Source: Paraburkholderia sediminicola (GTDB lineage: Bacteria; Pseudomonadota; Gammaproteobacteria; Burkholderiales; Burkholderiaceae). Taken from it: a stretch of DNA of 64,000 nt. The DNA is taken from contig NZ_CADIKC010000007.1 of NCBI RefSeq assembly GCF_902859805.1, forward strand, positions 310,001 through 374,000, written 5' to 3'. How positions within the stretch are numbered: position 1 is the first letter of the stretch; every line of letters starts with the position of its first letter. This document shows, one piece after another, positions 1 to 7,640 of the stretch. Both the position numbers and the translations under genes were made by a program. The notes under the pieces are model-generated. The model worked only from the letters and a program-made list of their open reading frames with translations. It was not told the DNA's origin and ran no database searches.

Positions 1-605
1 TCTTCTGCCGCGCCCTCGCGCGCAAAACGACGCAAGCGGCGCAGCGCGATCTTGATGTTGCGCGTGCCGATTTCGACCTGGTCGTCGTAATCGCGATAGG
101 CGCGTGCTTCCCACACCTTCACCGCCGTGCGGTTGCCCGCCGCGTCGCCGCCGATGCGCACGCCCTCAGGGTTGTAGCCGCCGTTGCCGAACGGCGAGGT
201 GCCGCCCGTGCCGATCCACTTGTTGCCGCCTTCGTGGCGCTCCTTCTGTTCGTCGAACAGTTCCTTCAGGCGCTCCATCAGCTTGTCGAGGCCGCCCATC
301 GCTTCGATCTGCGCTTTTTCTTCGGGCGACAGATCGCGTTGCAGCTTCTTCTTCAGCCAGTCGAGCGGGACGTCGAAGGCGAGCTCTGAAGCTTGCGCGA
401 CGCCGTTGAAATACGCGCCGAACGCCTGGTCGAACTTGTCGAAATACTGCTCGTCCTTGACCAGCGTGATGCGCGCGAGATAGTAGAACTCGTCGAGCGA
501 CGGCGCGATCACGTTGGCTTTGAGCGCTTCGAGCAGCGTCAGGTATTCCTTGACCGACACCGGCAGTTTGGCGGCGCGCAGCGAGTAGAAGAAGTCGATC
601 AGCAT
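1..605 (-). CDS. VWA domain-containing CoxE-like protein (partial, C-terminus off the left edge)
   Basis: The first 201 codons of a leftward gene are visible, from ATG at 603-605 to the window edge. The protein starts MLIDFFYSLRAAKLPV and has no signal peptide or membrane segment. This N-terminal part matches the helical region of CoxE/YeiU-type proteins that carry a von Willebrand factor A domain; the metal-binding VWA domain itself should lie beyond position 1. It follows the MoxR ATPase gene after about 64 bp on the same strand. MoxR ATPases and VWA proteins are commonly encoded in pairs and are thought to act as a chaperone-like pair in cofactor insertion or complex assembly. The partner complex cannot be read here. 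Family assignment rests on the N-terminal pattern and the neighbour. Confidence 0.8.
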   Translation of the reverse strand, partial: MLIDFFYSLRAAKLPVSVKEYLTLLEALKANVIAPSLDEFYYLARITLVKDEQYFDKFDQAFGAYFNGVAQASELAFDVPLDWLKKKLQRDLSPEEKAQIEAMGGLDKLMERLKELFDEQKERHEGGNKWIGTGGTSPFGNGGYNPEGVRIGGDAAGNRTAVKVWEARAYRDYDDQVEIGTRNIKIALRRLRRFAREGAAE

Positions 606-669
606 GCTGTGTCCTCGGCGGCGGCGAGTGGGCGGTGCGCCGCGCTCATCAACGGGTATTCGCGATCAA

Positions 670-1512
670 TCAACGGTTGTTGCGGTTCATGAAGATCAAG
701 CGCTCGAACAGGCTTACGTCCTGTTCGTTCTTCAGAAGCGCGCCGTGCAGCGGCGGGATGATCTGCTTCTGGTCGGACGAGCGCAGCGCTTCGGGCGGAA
801 TGTCTTCGGCAAGCAGCAGCTTCAGCCAGTCGAGCAGTTCCGAAGTGGACGGTTTCTTCTTCAGACCGGCGACGTTGCGCAGCTCGAAGAAGCTCTGCAT
901 CGCCGCGGCGAGCAGTTCCTTCTTGATGCCGGGGTAATGCACCTCGACGATCTGCTGCATCGTCACCGGATCGGGGAATTTGATGTAATGGAAAAAGCAG
1001 CGGCGCAGGAACGCGTCGGGCAGTTCCTTCTCGTTGTTCGACGTGATGATCACGAGCGGGCGCTGTTTCGCGCGGATCAGCTCGTGGGTCTCATACACGT
1101 AGAACTCCATGCGGTCGAGTTCGCGCAGCAGGTCGTTCGGGAATTCGATGTCGGCCTTGTCGATCTCGTCGATCAGGAGCACCGTTTGTTCCTCCGACTC
1201 GAACGCCTGCCACAGCACACCCTTGACGATGTAGTTGCGGATGTCCTTGACGCGCTCGTCGCCGAGCTGCGAATCGCGCAGGCGCGACACCGCGTCGTAC
1301 TCGTACAGGCCTTGCTGGGCCTTGGTGGTGGACTTGATATGCCATTGCAGGAGCGGCATGCCGAGCGCGGCGGCAACCTCTTCCGCGAGCATGGTTTTGC
1401 CGGTGCCGGGTTCGCCCTTGATCAGCAACGGGCGCTTCAGCGTCATCGCGGCGTTGACCGCGAGCTTGAGGTCGTCGGTGGCGACGTACTGCGATGAGCC
1501 TTCAAAACGCAT
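670..1512 (-). CDS. MoxR family AAA+ ATPase
   Basis: A 280-residue AAA+ ATPase. Walker A is GEPGTGKT at residues 33-40, Walker B is LLIDEID at about 112-118, sensor 1 is ITSNN near 156-160, and the arginine-finger region FLRRC follows at 168-172. The length and the compact form without extra domains fit the MoxR family. The gene lies just upstream of the CoxE-like VWA gene and is probably cotranscribed with it. MoxR/VWA pairs use ATP hydrolysis to remodel or activate a client protein. Cytochrome c genes diverge from it, which could hint at a respiratory client, but this is inference. A possible -10 element (TATACT on the minus strand, near 1542-1547) lies about 30 bp upstream of the start. 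Confidence 0.92.
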   Translation of the reverse strand: MRFEGSSQYVATDDLKLAVNAAMTLKRPLLIKGEPGTGKTMLAEEVAAALGMPLLQWHIKSTTKAQQGLYEYDAVSRLRDSQLGDERVKDIRNYIVKGVLWQAFESEEQTVLLIDEIDKADIEFPNDLLRELDRMEFYVYETHELIRAKQRPLVIITSNNEKELPDAFLRRCFFHYIKFPDPVTMQQIVEVHYPGIKKELLAAAMQSFFELRNVAGLKKKPSTSELLDWLKLLLAEDIPPEALRSSDQKQIIPPLHGALLKNEQDVSLFERLIFMNRNNR

Positions 1513-1921
1513 GGCGAGATGCTCTTTTTTGGGAAAAAACCCAGTATAAGTCAGAAGGCCTGTTGGGCTGAATCAGCCTGGCGTAAGGTGTCACCCGCGA
1601 TGCTGGACGCCGGTTCAAGTGCATACGCGGCGTTCGCGAGCAGTTCGTTCGCCTGGCGTGCCCGGTGGGCGGGCGCGCCAGGCGTCACGGGCCGAGCGGG
1701 CGACACGAGGCCATACGGAGCCTGCGCGGCGGAGCAAAATGGCGTCAGCTGCGGCTTTGCGGCGGCCGGATACGCCTCTGGCCCCGCGCGGTGGACGTTC
1801 GGCGCGGCGTCGCGGTACAATTAGCCCGATTTTTTTGGCCTGCGTGGCTACCCTATAAGAATAACGGCGCGGGCCGTTGCCTTTTCGGGCGCCCGTTTCC
1901 CCTCAAGCCAGGTTACATGCT
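1513..1921. other. intergenic region between divergent moxR and cytochrome c genes
   Basis: About 410 bp without a convincing gene. Short open frames here are GC-bias artefacts with arginine- and alanine-rich translations. Two -10-like elements face the cytochrome genes: TACAAT at 1816-1821 and TATAAG at 1854-1859. Neither has a good -35 hexamer at 17 bp; TGGACG at 1792-1797 is the nearest match. The region must hold the promoters for both directions. Confidence 0.5.
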
Positions 1922-2290
1922 ATGAATAAATTCGTTGGCAAACACGTCGTGATCGCAGCGCTGTCGGTGCTCGCGGGCTATGCGGCCAGTGCGCAGGCAG
2001 CGGATGTCGTCGGCAACGCGAAGGCGGGCCAAGGCAAGGTCGCGATGTGTATTGGCTGCCACGGCATCCCTGAATACCGCACGGCTTACCCTGAGGTCTA
2101 CCGCGTGCCCATGCTCGGCGGCCAGAATCAGGCGTACCTCGAGAATGCCCTGCACGGCTACAAGAAGGGCGACCGCCATTTCGAAACGATGCGCGCGATC
2201 ACCGCGTCGCTGTCTGATCAGGACATCGCCGACATCGCTGCCTACTACGCAGCGCAAAATTCCTCTTCGAAGAGCAATCCCGACAAGTGA
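1922..2290 (+). CDS. periplasmic class I cytochrome c
   Basis: A 122-residue secreted monoheme cytochrome. An N-terminal signal peptide runs to about residue 27 (ASAQA/AD). The heme motif CIGCH is at residues 43-47. The likely sixth ligand is a methionine in the C-terminal half (M64 in VPMLGG or M88). The LGGQ.AYLE and ITASLSDQDIADIAAYYA motifs are typical of cytochrome c4/c553-like domains. I chose ATG at 1922 because the signal peptide begins there; an upstream in-frame ATG at 1877 adds an implausible 15-residue leader. A second cytochrome gene follows 59 bp downstream on the same strand. Role: soluble electron carrier in the periplasm; its partner enzyme is not shown. Confidence 0.93.
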   Translation: MNKFVGKHVVIAALSVLAGYAASAQAADVVGNAKAGQGKVAMCIGCHGIPEYRTAYPEVYRVPMLGGQNQAYLENALHGYKKGDRHFETMRAITASLSDQDIADIAAYYAAQNSSSKSNPDK

Positions 2291-2349
2291 TCGGCTTCGG
2301 TCATCCAAGCGGTCACTCGGCTATTTATATTCGCGGGATAGGAGAATTC

Positions 2350-2733
2350 ATGAATAAGCCCCAACAGGCACTCCACACGGTGTTCAAGGCTGCATGCGCG
2401 TCGGCGGCAGTCATCGGTCTGGTTGCAGCGAACGTCGCGCACGCCGCTGACGCCGGCAACGGCAAGGTGCTGGCGAACAACCACAACTGCGCGGCTTGCC
2501 ACGGCGTGAACCTGAACAATCCGGTGAGCCCGGAATATCCGAAGCTTGCCGGTCAGCATTCCGACTACGTCTACTGGGCGCTGCGCCAGTACCAGATGGG
2601 CAACGGCAACCCGCACCTGGGTCGCAACAACGCGATCATGCAGGCGCAGGTACAAAGCCTGTCGCCAAGCGACATGAAAGACATCGCGGCTTACATCGAA
2701 TCGCTCGACGGCGCGCTGGTGCAGAAGAAGTAA
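2350..2733 (+). CDS. periplasmic class I cytochrome c (second of a tandem pair)
   Basis: A 127-residue secreted cytochrome with a signal peptide ending near residue 33 (VAHAADAG) and a CAACH heme motif at residues 47-51. The motifs YPKLAGQHSDYVYWAL and SLSPSDMKDIAAYIESL mark it as a c4/c553-type single-heme domain, with a methionine near residue 97 as probable axial ligand. The start at 2350 follows GGAG in ggataggagaattc. It is a divergent paralogue of the cytochrome just upstream, and the two may work as a pair equivalent to a di-heme cytochrome c4. A strong hairpin terminator follows the stop codon. Confidence 0.93.
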   Translation: MNKPQQALHTVFKAACASAAVIGLVAANVAHAADAGNGKVLANNHNCAACHGVNLNNPVSPEYPKLAGQHSDYVYWALRQYQMGNGNPHLGRNNAIMQAQVQSLSPSDMKDIAAYIESLDGALVQKK

Positions 2734-2770
2734 TCGCGCAGCGCTGCTTTTGCACGGTTTTCAGATTGAA

Positions 2771-2804
2771 CAACACCCCGCTTCGGCGGGGTGTTGTGCT
2801 TTTG
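2771..2804 (+). terminator. rho-independent terminator after the cytochrome pair
   Basis: A perfect 11-bp stem (CAACACCCCGC with its complement) closed by a UUCG tetraloop spans 2771-2796. It is followed by a short T run. It sits about 40 bp past the stop of the second cytochrome gene. Confidence 0.85.
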
Positions 2805-2880
2805 GGGTTGGGGTTTGTGCGGGGGTGGCGGGTTCGGCTAGCGTGCTAACGGGCGCTGAGCCGCTCTGGTCGCCTTAGTC

Positions 2881-3315
2881 TCAGTCCCGCGTAGCGCGCT
2901 GCTCGATGCGCTGCAAATACGCGTCCGTGTCCGGCGGGGTGCCGGTGCGTTGTGCTTCCCAGATGGTTTCGCCGAGGCAATCCATGATTGCGTGCTGCGC
3001 CTCGTGGGTCGAGCCGAGCCGGGCGGCCAGCCGTTCGTGCGCCGCGCGGATGCCCGGCGGCTGGTCGATCGACAGCTGTTCGGTGATCGCCAGATGCATC
3101 GACAGATGCAGGAACGGGTTGGTCTGGCCGCGTTCGGGCGAGTAGTCCTGCGCCTGGGCGGCTTCCGTGCTGGTGAGATCGGCGTGATATTCCGGATGCT
3201 CGACGATCCAGTCGGCTGCGATCGCTTCAAGCGGCGTCAGAATCTCGCCTTGACGCTGCTTGCGCCAGGTGTCGGTGAAAAATTGGCGGACTTCGTCGCG
3301 GCTGGGATTGAACAT
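2881..3315 (-). CDS. DUF1841 family protein
   Basis: A 144-residue soluble protein starting MFNPSRDEVRQFF. The pattern NPFLHLSMHLAI.EQ and the C-terminal ERLAARLG..HEAQHAIMDCLGETIWEAQR are characteristic of the DUF1841 family of beta- and gammaproteobacteria. It has no signal peptide or membrane segment. The conserved His residues in LHLSMHL could bind metal, but the biochemical role is not established. It lies about 205 bp downstream of nth on the same strand. Confidence 0.88.
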   Translation of the reverse strand: MFNPSRDEVRQFFTDTWRKQRQGEILTPLEAIAADWIVEHPEYHADLTSTEAAQAQDYSPERGQTNPFLHLSMHLAITEQLSIDQPPGIRAAHERLAARLGSTHEAQHAIMDCLGETIWEAQRTGTPPDTDAYLQRIEQRATRD

Positions 3316-3520
3316 CGTGGGAATGGGTGTTGAGTGTGAGGCGGGCTAGAAGGGGGATTTTACGCCGAGGCAGAGCGGCTTGCTGGCGGCGTGGCAGCAA
3401 GCCGAAGCGCCGCGGCGGCCGTGGGTGCAATGAGCCTGTGTCGCGTACGCGCCGGGCAAACGCGCCACGGCGATTCGGTGTCGGCTCGCCCACGCGTGCG
3501 CTCGCCGACCGGTTCCGCCC

Positions 3521-4165
3521 TCAAAGATCCGGCGGCGGCGTCTTGGGCCGGAATTCGCAGAGCGGCTCGATCGCACAGTGCCAGCATTCCGGCCGGCGCG
3601 CTTTGCACACATAGCGGCCATGCAGAATCAGCCAGTGGTGGGCATCCTGCTTGAACTCTGCGGGCGTGAATTTCTCCAGCGCCACTTCGACCGCGCGCAC
3701 GTCTTTGCCAGGTGCGAGGCCAGTTCGATTCGCGACCCGAAAGATATGTGTATCGACAGCGATGGTCGGATGACCGAACGCCGTGTTCAGGATCACGTTC
3801 GCCGTTTTGCGGCCGACCCCCGGCAAGCTTTCGAGCGCTTCACGATCTTCTGGGACTTCGCCGCCGTACTGGTCGAGCAGAATGCGGCAGGTTGCGATCA
3901 CATTCTTCGCTTTGGTCCGATAGAGCCCAATCGTCTTGATGTAGCCAACAACCCCTTCTTCGCCGAGATCGAAGATCTTCTGCGGCGTGTTCGCGACCGG
4001 GAACATCTTGCGCATTGCCTTGTTCACCGACACGTCGGTGGCTTGCGCCGACAACAGCACGGCAATCAGCAGTTCGAACGGTGTGGTGTACTCGAGCTCG
4101 GTCGTGGGGTGCGGGTTGAGACTCTGAAGCGTCTCGTAGATGGCGCGGCGTTTGTTCGCGTTCAT
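3521..4165 (-). CDS. nth: endonuclease III, DNA glycosylase/AP lyase
   Basis: A 214-residue base-excision repair enzyme that removes oxidised pyrimidines and cleaves abasic sites. The helix-hairpin-helix motif LPGVGRKTANVI holds the catalytic lysine at residue 120, and the catalytic aspartate is D138 in AVDTHIFR. The [4Fe-4S] cluster cysteines follow C-x6-C-x2-C-x5-C spacing at 187, 194, 197 and 203. These are the same positions as in the E. coli enzyme, so the start at 4165 is well supported. The gene starts 20 bp after the end of rsxB and is probably cotranscribed with it. Confidence 0.97.
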   Translation of the reverse strand: MNANKRRAIYETLQSLNPHPTTELEYTTPFELLIAVLLSAQATDVSVNKAMRKMFPVANTPQKIFDLGEEGVVGYIKTIGLYRTKAKNVIATCRILLDQYGGEVPEDREALESLPGVGRKTANVILNTAFGHPTIAVDTHIFRVANRTGLAPGKDVRAVEVALEKFTPAEFKQDAHHWLILHGRYVCKARRPECWHCAIEPLCEFRPKTPPPDL

Positions 4166-4185
4166 GCGCAGCGTAGAGTTAGAGG

Positions 4186-5040
4186 TTAGCGCTTCGTTGG
4201 CGGGATTTCAGTGTTACCCCCGGAGTTACCCGCGGTGTTGTCCGCAGCGAGTCCAAGACGGCGGCGGCGTGCTTCGGCTGCGTCGATCTGTGCCTGCACG
4301 TCGGCGCTGACGCGCTCGGTGTTCTGCGGACCTTGGCCCTTGGCGGCCAACTCTTCTTTCTTCTGGCGTGCACGCTCGAGCGCGGCCTGGATGATCGCGC
4401 GTTTCTTCGCTTCGGCGGAGTCCACTGCGGGCGCGGTGGGCGTTGCGGCGGCACCGGTTTCCATCACCGGAGCGGGCGCGCTGCTAACCGCTCGCCGCGC
4501 TGCAGCACGCGCCTCGGCCGCTTCACGTTCGCGTGCGAGACGGGCTTCACGCCGGTTGTGGCGCTCGCGCGCGGCGTCAGCCTGGCTCTGACTCCATGCG
4601 TCCCAGCCGGTTGCTTCACCGGTGACTGACGGCATCGCAATGCAATCGACCGGGCAGGGTGGCACGCACAGGTCGCAACCGGTACAGAGCTCGGCGATCA
4701 CTGTGTGCATCTGTTTCGGTGCACCAACTATTGCATCGACCGGACAGGCCTGCATGCACAGCGTGCAGCCGATGCAAACTTGTTCGTCGATAACCGCCAA
4801 CGGGCGCGGCCGTTCGACGCCGTTGGCGGAATTGAGCGGAATCACCGGTTTGCCGAGCAGTGCGGCGAGGCGCGCGATGCCTTCCGCGCCACCCGGCGGG
4901 CACTGATTGTAGTTAGCCTCGCCATGGGCGACGGCTTCGGCATACGGACGGCATGCGGGATAGCCGCACTTCGTGCACTGCGTTTGGGGTAGCAGATCTT
5001 CAATGCGATCTGCGAGTGTTCTGGAATCGGTCACGGTCAC
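4186..5040 (-). CDS. rsxB: RsxB/RnfB-type iron-sulfur protein, soluble orphan form
   Basis: A 284-residue protein with three Cys clusters. The N-terminal cluster has C22, C25, C30 and C47. Two ferredoxin-type [4Fe-4S] motifs follow: CIGCTLCMQACP at 89-100 and CTGCDLCVPPCP at 119-130. The C-terminal half is a long Ala/Arg/Glu-rich, probably helical tail. Canonical RnfB has an N-terminal membrane helix before the first cluster; here the protein starts about 20 residues before it, with no membrane segment. None of the other rnf/rsx subunits (A, C, D, G, E) is nearby. Nth, itself an Fe-S protein, lies directly downstream, which fits a redox or cluster-related role rather than an ion-pumping complex. 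The partner is unknown. Confidence 0.9.
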   Translation of the reverse strand: MTVTDSRTLADRIEDLLPQTQCTKCGYPACRPYAEAVAHGEANYNQCPPGGAEGIARLAALLGKPVIPLNSANGVERPRPLAVIDEQVCIGCTLCMQACPVDAIVGAPKQMHTVIAELCTGCDLCVPPCPVDCIAMPSVTGEATGWDAWSQSQADAARERHNRREARLAREREAAEARAAARRAVSSAPAPVMETGAAATPTAPAVDSAEAKKRAIIQAALERARQKKEELAAKGQGPQNTERVSADVQAQIDAAEARRRRLGLAADNTAGNSGGNTEIPPTKR

Positions 5041-5431
5041 GACGTTGGGGCTTGCCTCGCTGCCGCACAGCTTGCCGAGCGCGGATTAGGGAAAACACGC
5101 GGCAGACCGGGGCAACACAAAAGCACTGCGAAAGCGCGCAAACACGCGCCAATATAGGTAAATACAGACACGAATAGAGGCGCGAATTTGTGCAGCTAAG
5201 TGTGCACCTAAGGCTGCAACTAAGCGCAAGCGCTGGACTTGAACTAAATAGCACATTATCGCCGATTTCCCCAATTGCCATCCGCAATCCATGTGCCATA
5301 ATCGAAGCGCTTTTTCGAAAGACCGCAGAAGGGTGTTCCCCCAACCAGCCCGTTCAGTGCTGTCGGTGCAAGGCCCGAGGAGAGGCCGGCGGCGCGATCC
5401 GGATAACGCGGCTCACGAAGACGATGCCACC
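5041..5431. other. regulatory intergenic region between rsxB and the TetR gene
   Basis: About 390 bp between divergent genes with no supported coding region. The 5100-5290 part is richer in AT than its surroundings and includes a three-copy 12-bp tandem repeat, listed separately. A minus-strand open frame across it encodes a low-complexity Ser/Cys/Leu sequence made by the repeats and is not credible. Confidence 0.5.
5191..5226. repeat. 12-bp direct repeat, three tandem copies
   Basis: Three consecutive 12-mers share TGCAnCTAAG: TGCAGCTAAGTG, TGCACCTAAGGC and TGCAACTAAGCG. The phasing is exact at 12 bp. The array lies about 205 bp upstream of the TetR start and 150 bp upstream of rsxB, in the non-coding spacer. 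It could be an array of protein-binding sites, or simply a slippage repeat. Confidence 0.75.
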
Positions 5432-6064
5432 ATGAATCAGCCGAAAATCAAAAGAGATCCTGAAGGCACGCGGCGCCGCATTCTGCTTGCGGCGGCCGAA
5501 GAGTTTGCAAATGGAGGGTTGTTCGGCGCGCGCGTCGATCAGATCGCCCGCCGCGCGGAGACTAATGAACGCATGCTCTATTACTACTTCGGTAGCAAGG
5601 AGCAGCTTTTCACGGCTGTACTCGAGCACGCATTCAGCGCGCTCAATGAAGCGGAGCGAACGCTCGAACTGAACGGTATCGCACCAGTCGAGGCCGTCAC
5701 ACGTCTCGCGCATTTTGTTTGGGATTACTACCGCGATCATCCCGAGTTGCTGCGTCTCGTCAACAACGAGAATCTGCATGAGGCACGCTACATGCAGAAG
5801 TCGACGCGCATCCGCGAAATGATCTCTCCGATCGTCGCCACGCTTGGCAGCATTCTGGAGCGGGGTCAACGCGCGGGGCTGTTTCGCACCAACGTCGATC
5901 CATTGCGCTTTTACGTGACGCTGTCCGGCATGGGCTACTACATCGTGTCGAACCGCTTCACGCTTGAAGCAACGCTCGGCCGCGATTTCAGCAGTGCGAG
6001 TGAGCGCAGTGAAGTCATCCAGATGAACACCGAGTTGCTGCTGGCTTATCTGTTGCGGAAGTAA
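5432..6064 (+). CDS. TetR/AcrR family transcriptional regulator
   Basis: A 210-residue repressor-type protein. The N-terminal DNA-binding domain (about residues 8-60) has the TetR pattern RRRILLAAAEEFANGG, DQIARRAETNERMLYYYF and KEQLF. The C-terminal helical domain is of the type often seen in RutR-like regulators and would bind an unknown ligand. ATG at 5432 is chosen because the alignable domain begins there; an upstream in-frame start at 5291 adds 47 residues of poor composition. It is convergent with phaZ, and a shared terminator lies between them, so any regulatory link to PHB metabolism is only suggested by position. Confidence 0.92.
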   Translation: MNQPKIKRDPEGTRRRILLAAAEEFANGGLFGARVDQIARRAETNERMLYYYFGSKEQLFTAVLEHAFSALNEAERTLELNGIAPVEAVTRLAHFVWDYYRDHPELLRLVNNENLHEARYMQKSTRIREMISPIVATLGSILERGQRAGLFRTNVDPLRFYVTLSGMGYYIVSNRFTLEATLGRDFSSASERSEVIQMNTELLLAYLLRK

Positions 6065-6133
6065 GCCGCAGCGCGAGCGCGCATCGACGGTATAAGAGGC
6101 GGCAAAAAAGCGACAAACGAAGCGCCAGAAACG

Positions 6134-6166
6134 ACAACGGCCTCTGAAGAAGAGGCCGTTGTTTAT
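6134..6166. terminator. bidirectional terminator between the TetR gene and phaZ
   Basis: A 12-bp perfect stem (ACAACGGCCTCT at 6134-6145 and its complement at 6151-6162) with a 5-nt loop, flanked by a T-rich run on the right. It serves the two convergent genes. Confidence 0.8.
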
Positions 6167-6183
6167 CTCTGCGTGCGGGGTGC

Positions 6184-7461
6184 TCAGGCTTCGACTTTTT
6201 CCTTCGCTACCTTCGGCGCCTTGTTGTGCTCGAGGATGAAATCGCGCAACTGCGGATAGATGATGGTGCGCCAGCGGCGGCCAGAGAAAATGCCGTAGTG
6301 GCCGCATTTTTCCGCGGTGAAGTGACGCTTGTTCTTCTCCGGAATGCCGCTGCACAACCCTTGCGCGGCGAACGTCTGACCGTCGCCCGAGATATCGTCC
6401 AGTTCGCCTTCGATCGTGAAGAGCGCGGTCTTCGTGATGTCCTGCGGGCGTACACGCTCGCCGGCGACGTCCCACGTACCTTCGGCCAGACTGAATTCCT
6501 GGAACACCACGCGGATCGTGTCGAGGTAATAGTCCGCGTCCATGTCGAGCACGGCGTTGTACTCGTCGTAGAAGCGGCGATGCGCTTCCGCGTCGTCTTC
6601 GTCGCCGCGCAGCAGGCTCTGGTAGAAGTCCCAGTGCGAAGCTGCATGGCGCTCAGGATTCATCGCGACGAAGCCGGTGTGCTGCAGGAAGCCCGGGTAA
6701 ACCTTGCGGCCCACGCCCGGATAGTTCGGCGGCACCGTGAAGATCACGTTGTTTTCGAACCATTCGTACGAGTGCTGCGTGGCGAGCGAGTTGACCGAGG
6801 TCGGGCTCTTACGCGCGTCGATCGGGCCGCCCATCATGGTCATGGTGCGCGGCGTGTCCTCGCCGCGGCTCGCCATCAGCGAAATGGCGGCGAGCACCGG
6901 AACGGTGGGCTGGCATACCGAGATCACATGCAGATTCTTCGCACCGATGTGGCGGATGAATTCCTGGATATAGGCGATGTAGTCGTCGAGGTGAAACTCG
7001 CCGGCTTCGAGCGGCACCATGCGTGCATCGATCCAGTCGGTCAGGTAGACCTTGTGGTCTTGCAACAACGTACGCACGGTATCGCGCAACAGCGTAGCGT
7101 GGTGGCCTGACAACGGTGCGCACACCAGCACGACCGGCTCATCTTTCAATTGGGTAACTGCGTCGCTGTCGTCCGCGAAACGCTTGAAGCGCATGAGGCG
7201 GCAAAACGGTTTTTCGATGATCGTTTGTTCGATGATCGGAATGTTATGACCGTCTTTGACAATCTGATGAAGGTTGAACTCAGGCTTTTCGTAATCTTTG
7301 CCAAGCCGGTAGAGCAGTTCGTAACCGGCTGAGAGACGTGTGGCACCGGGCACATAGGCCAACGGGCTGGCGGGATTCGCGAACGATTTCGACGCGGCCT
7401 GGGCCCAGGCGGTGAGGGGGCTCAACATCGCCCGCTGGAATTCGTGCAGTTGGTAGAGCAT
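6184..7461 (-). CDS. phaZ: intracellular poly(3-hydroxybutyrate) depolymerase
   Basis: A 425-residue enzyme that hydrolyses intracellular PHB granules. The start at 7461 (MLYQLHEFQRA) has GGAG upstream. From this start the nucleophile in VISVCQPTVPVL is Cys183, the same position as the catalytic cysteine of Ralstonia eutropha PhaZ. The C-terminal EKCGHYGIFSG motif supplies the catalytic histidine. The cysteine nucleophile in place of a serine lipase box is typical of this intracellular class. There is no signal peptide, as expected. It stands alone next to a TetR gene; a phasin is encoded near 63.4 kb. Confidence 0.96.
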   Translation of the reverse strand: MLYQLHEFQRAMLSPLTAWAQAASKSFANPASPLAYVPGATRLSAGYELLYRLGKDYEKPEFNLHQIVKDGHNIPIIEQTIIEKPFCRLMRFKRFADDSDAVTQLKDEPVVLVCAPLSGHHATLLRDTVRTLLQDHKVYLTDWIDARMVPLEAGEFHLDDYIAYIQEFIRHIGAKNLHVISVCQPTVPVLAAISLMASRGEDTPRTMTMMGGPIDARKSPTSVNSLATQHSYEWFENNVIFTVPPNYPGVGRKVYPGFLQHTGFVAMNPERHAASHWDFYQSLLRGDEDDAEAHRRFYDEYNAVLDMDADYYLDTIRVVFQEFSLAEGTWDVAGERVRPQDITKTALFTIEGELDDISGDGQTFAAQGLCSGIPEKNKRHFTAEKCGHYGIFSGRRWRTIIYPQLRDFILEHNKAPKVAKEKVEA

Positions 7462-7640
7462 GGGTGCTCCGTTTAGGCGGTTCGCATGGGGCTTGGCAAA
7501 CACGCGTGTGGCGTTGCGGCAGGCCGTATTGGTTGTAGGCGCATTGATTTTCGGCCAACAGTCTGCTGGATCATACTGAACAAAGCGTACTTGTGCAATG
7601 CAGCAATTTGCGCGCGGGCTGCGCGCAAACTGTCATTAAA

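Noticed and set aside
5191..5226. CRISPR array
   Set aside because: This and the other 12-bp and 7-bp arrays are contiguous tandem repeats without spacers, and no cas genes are present.
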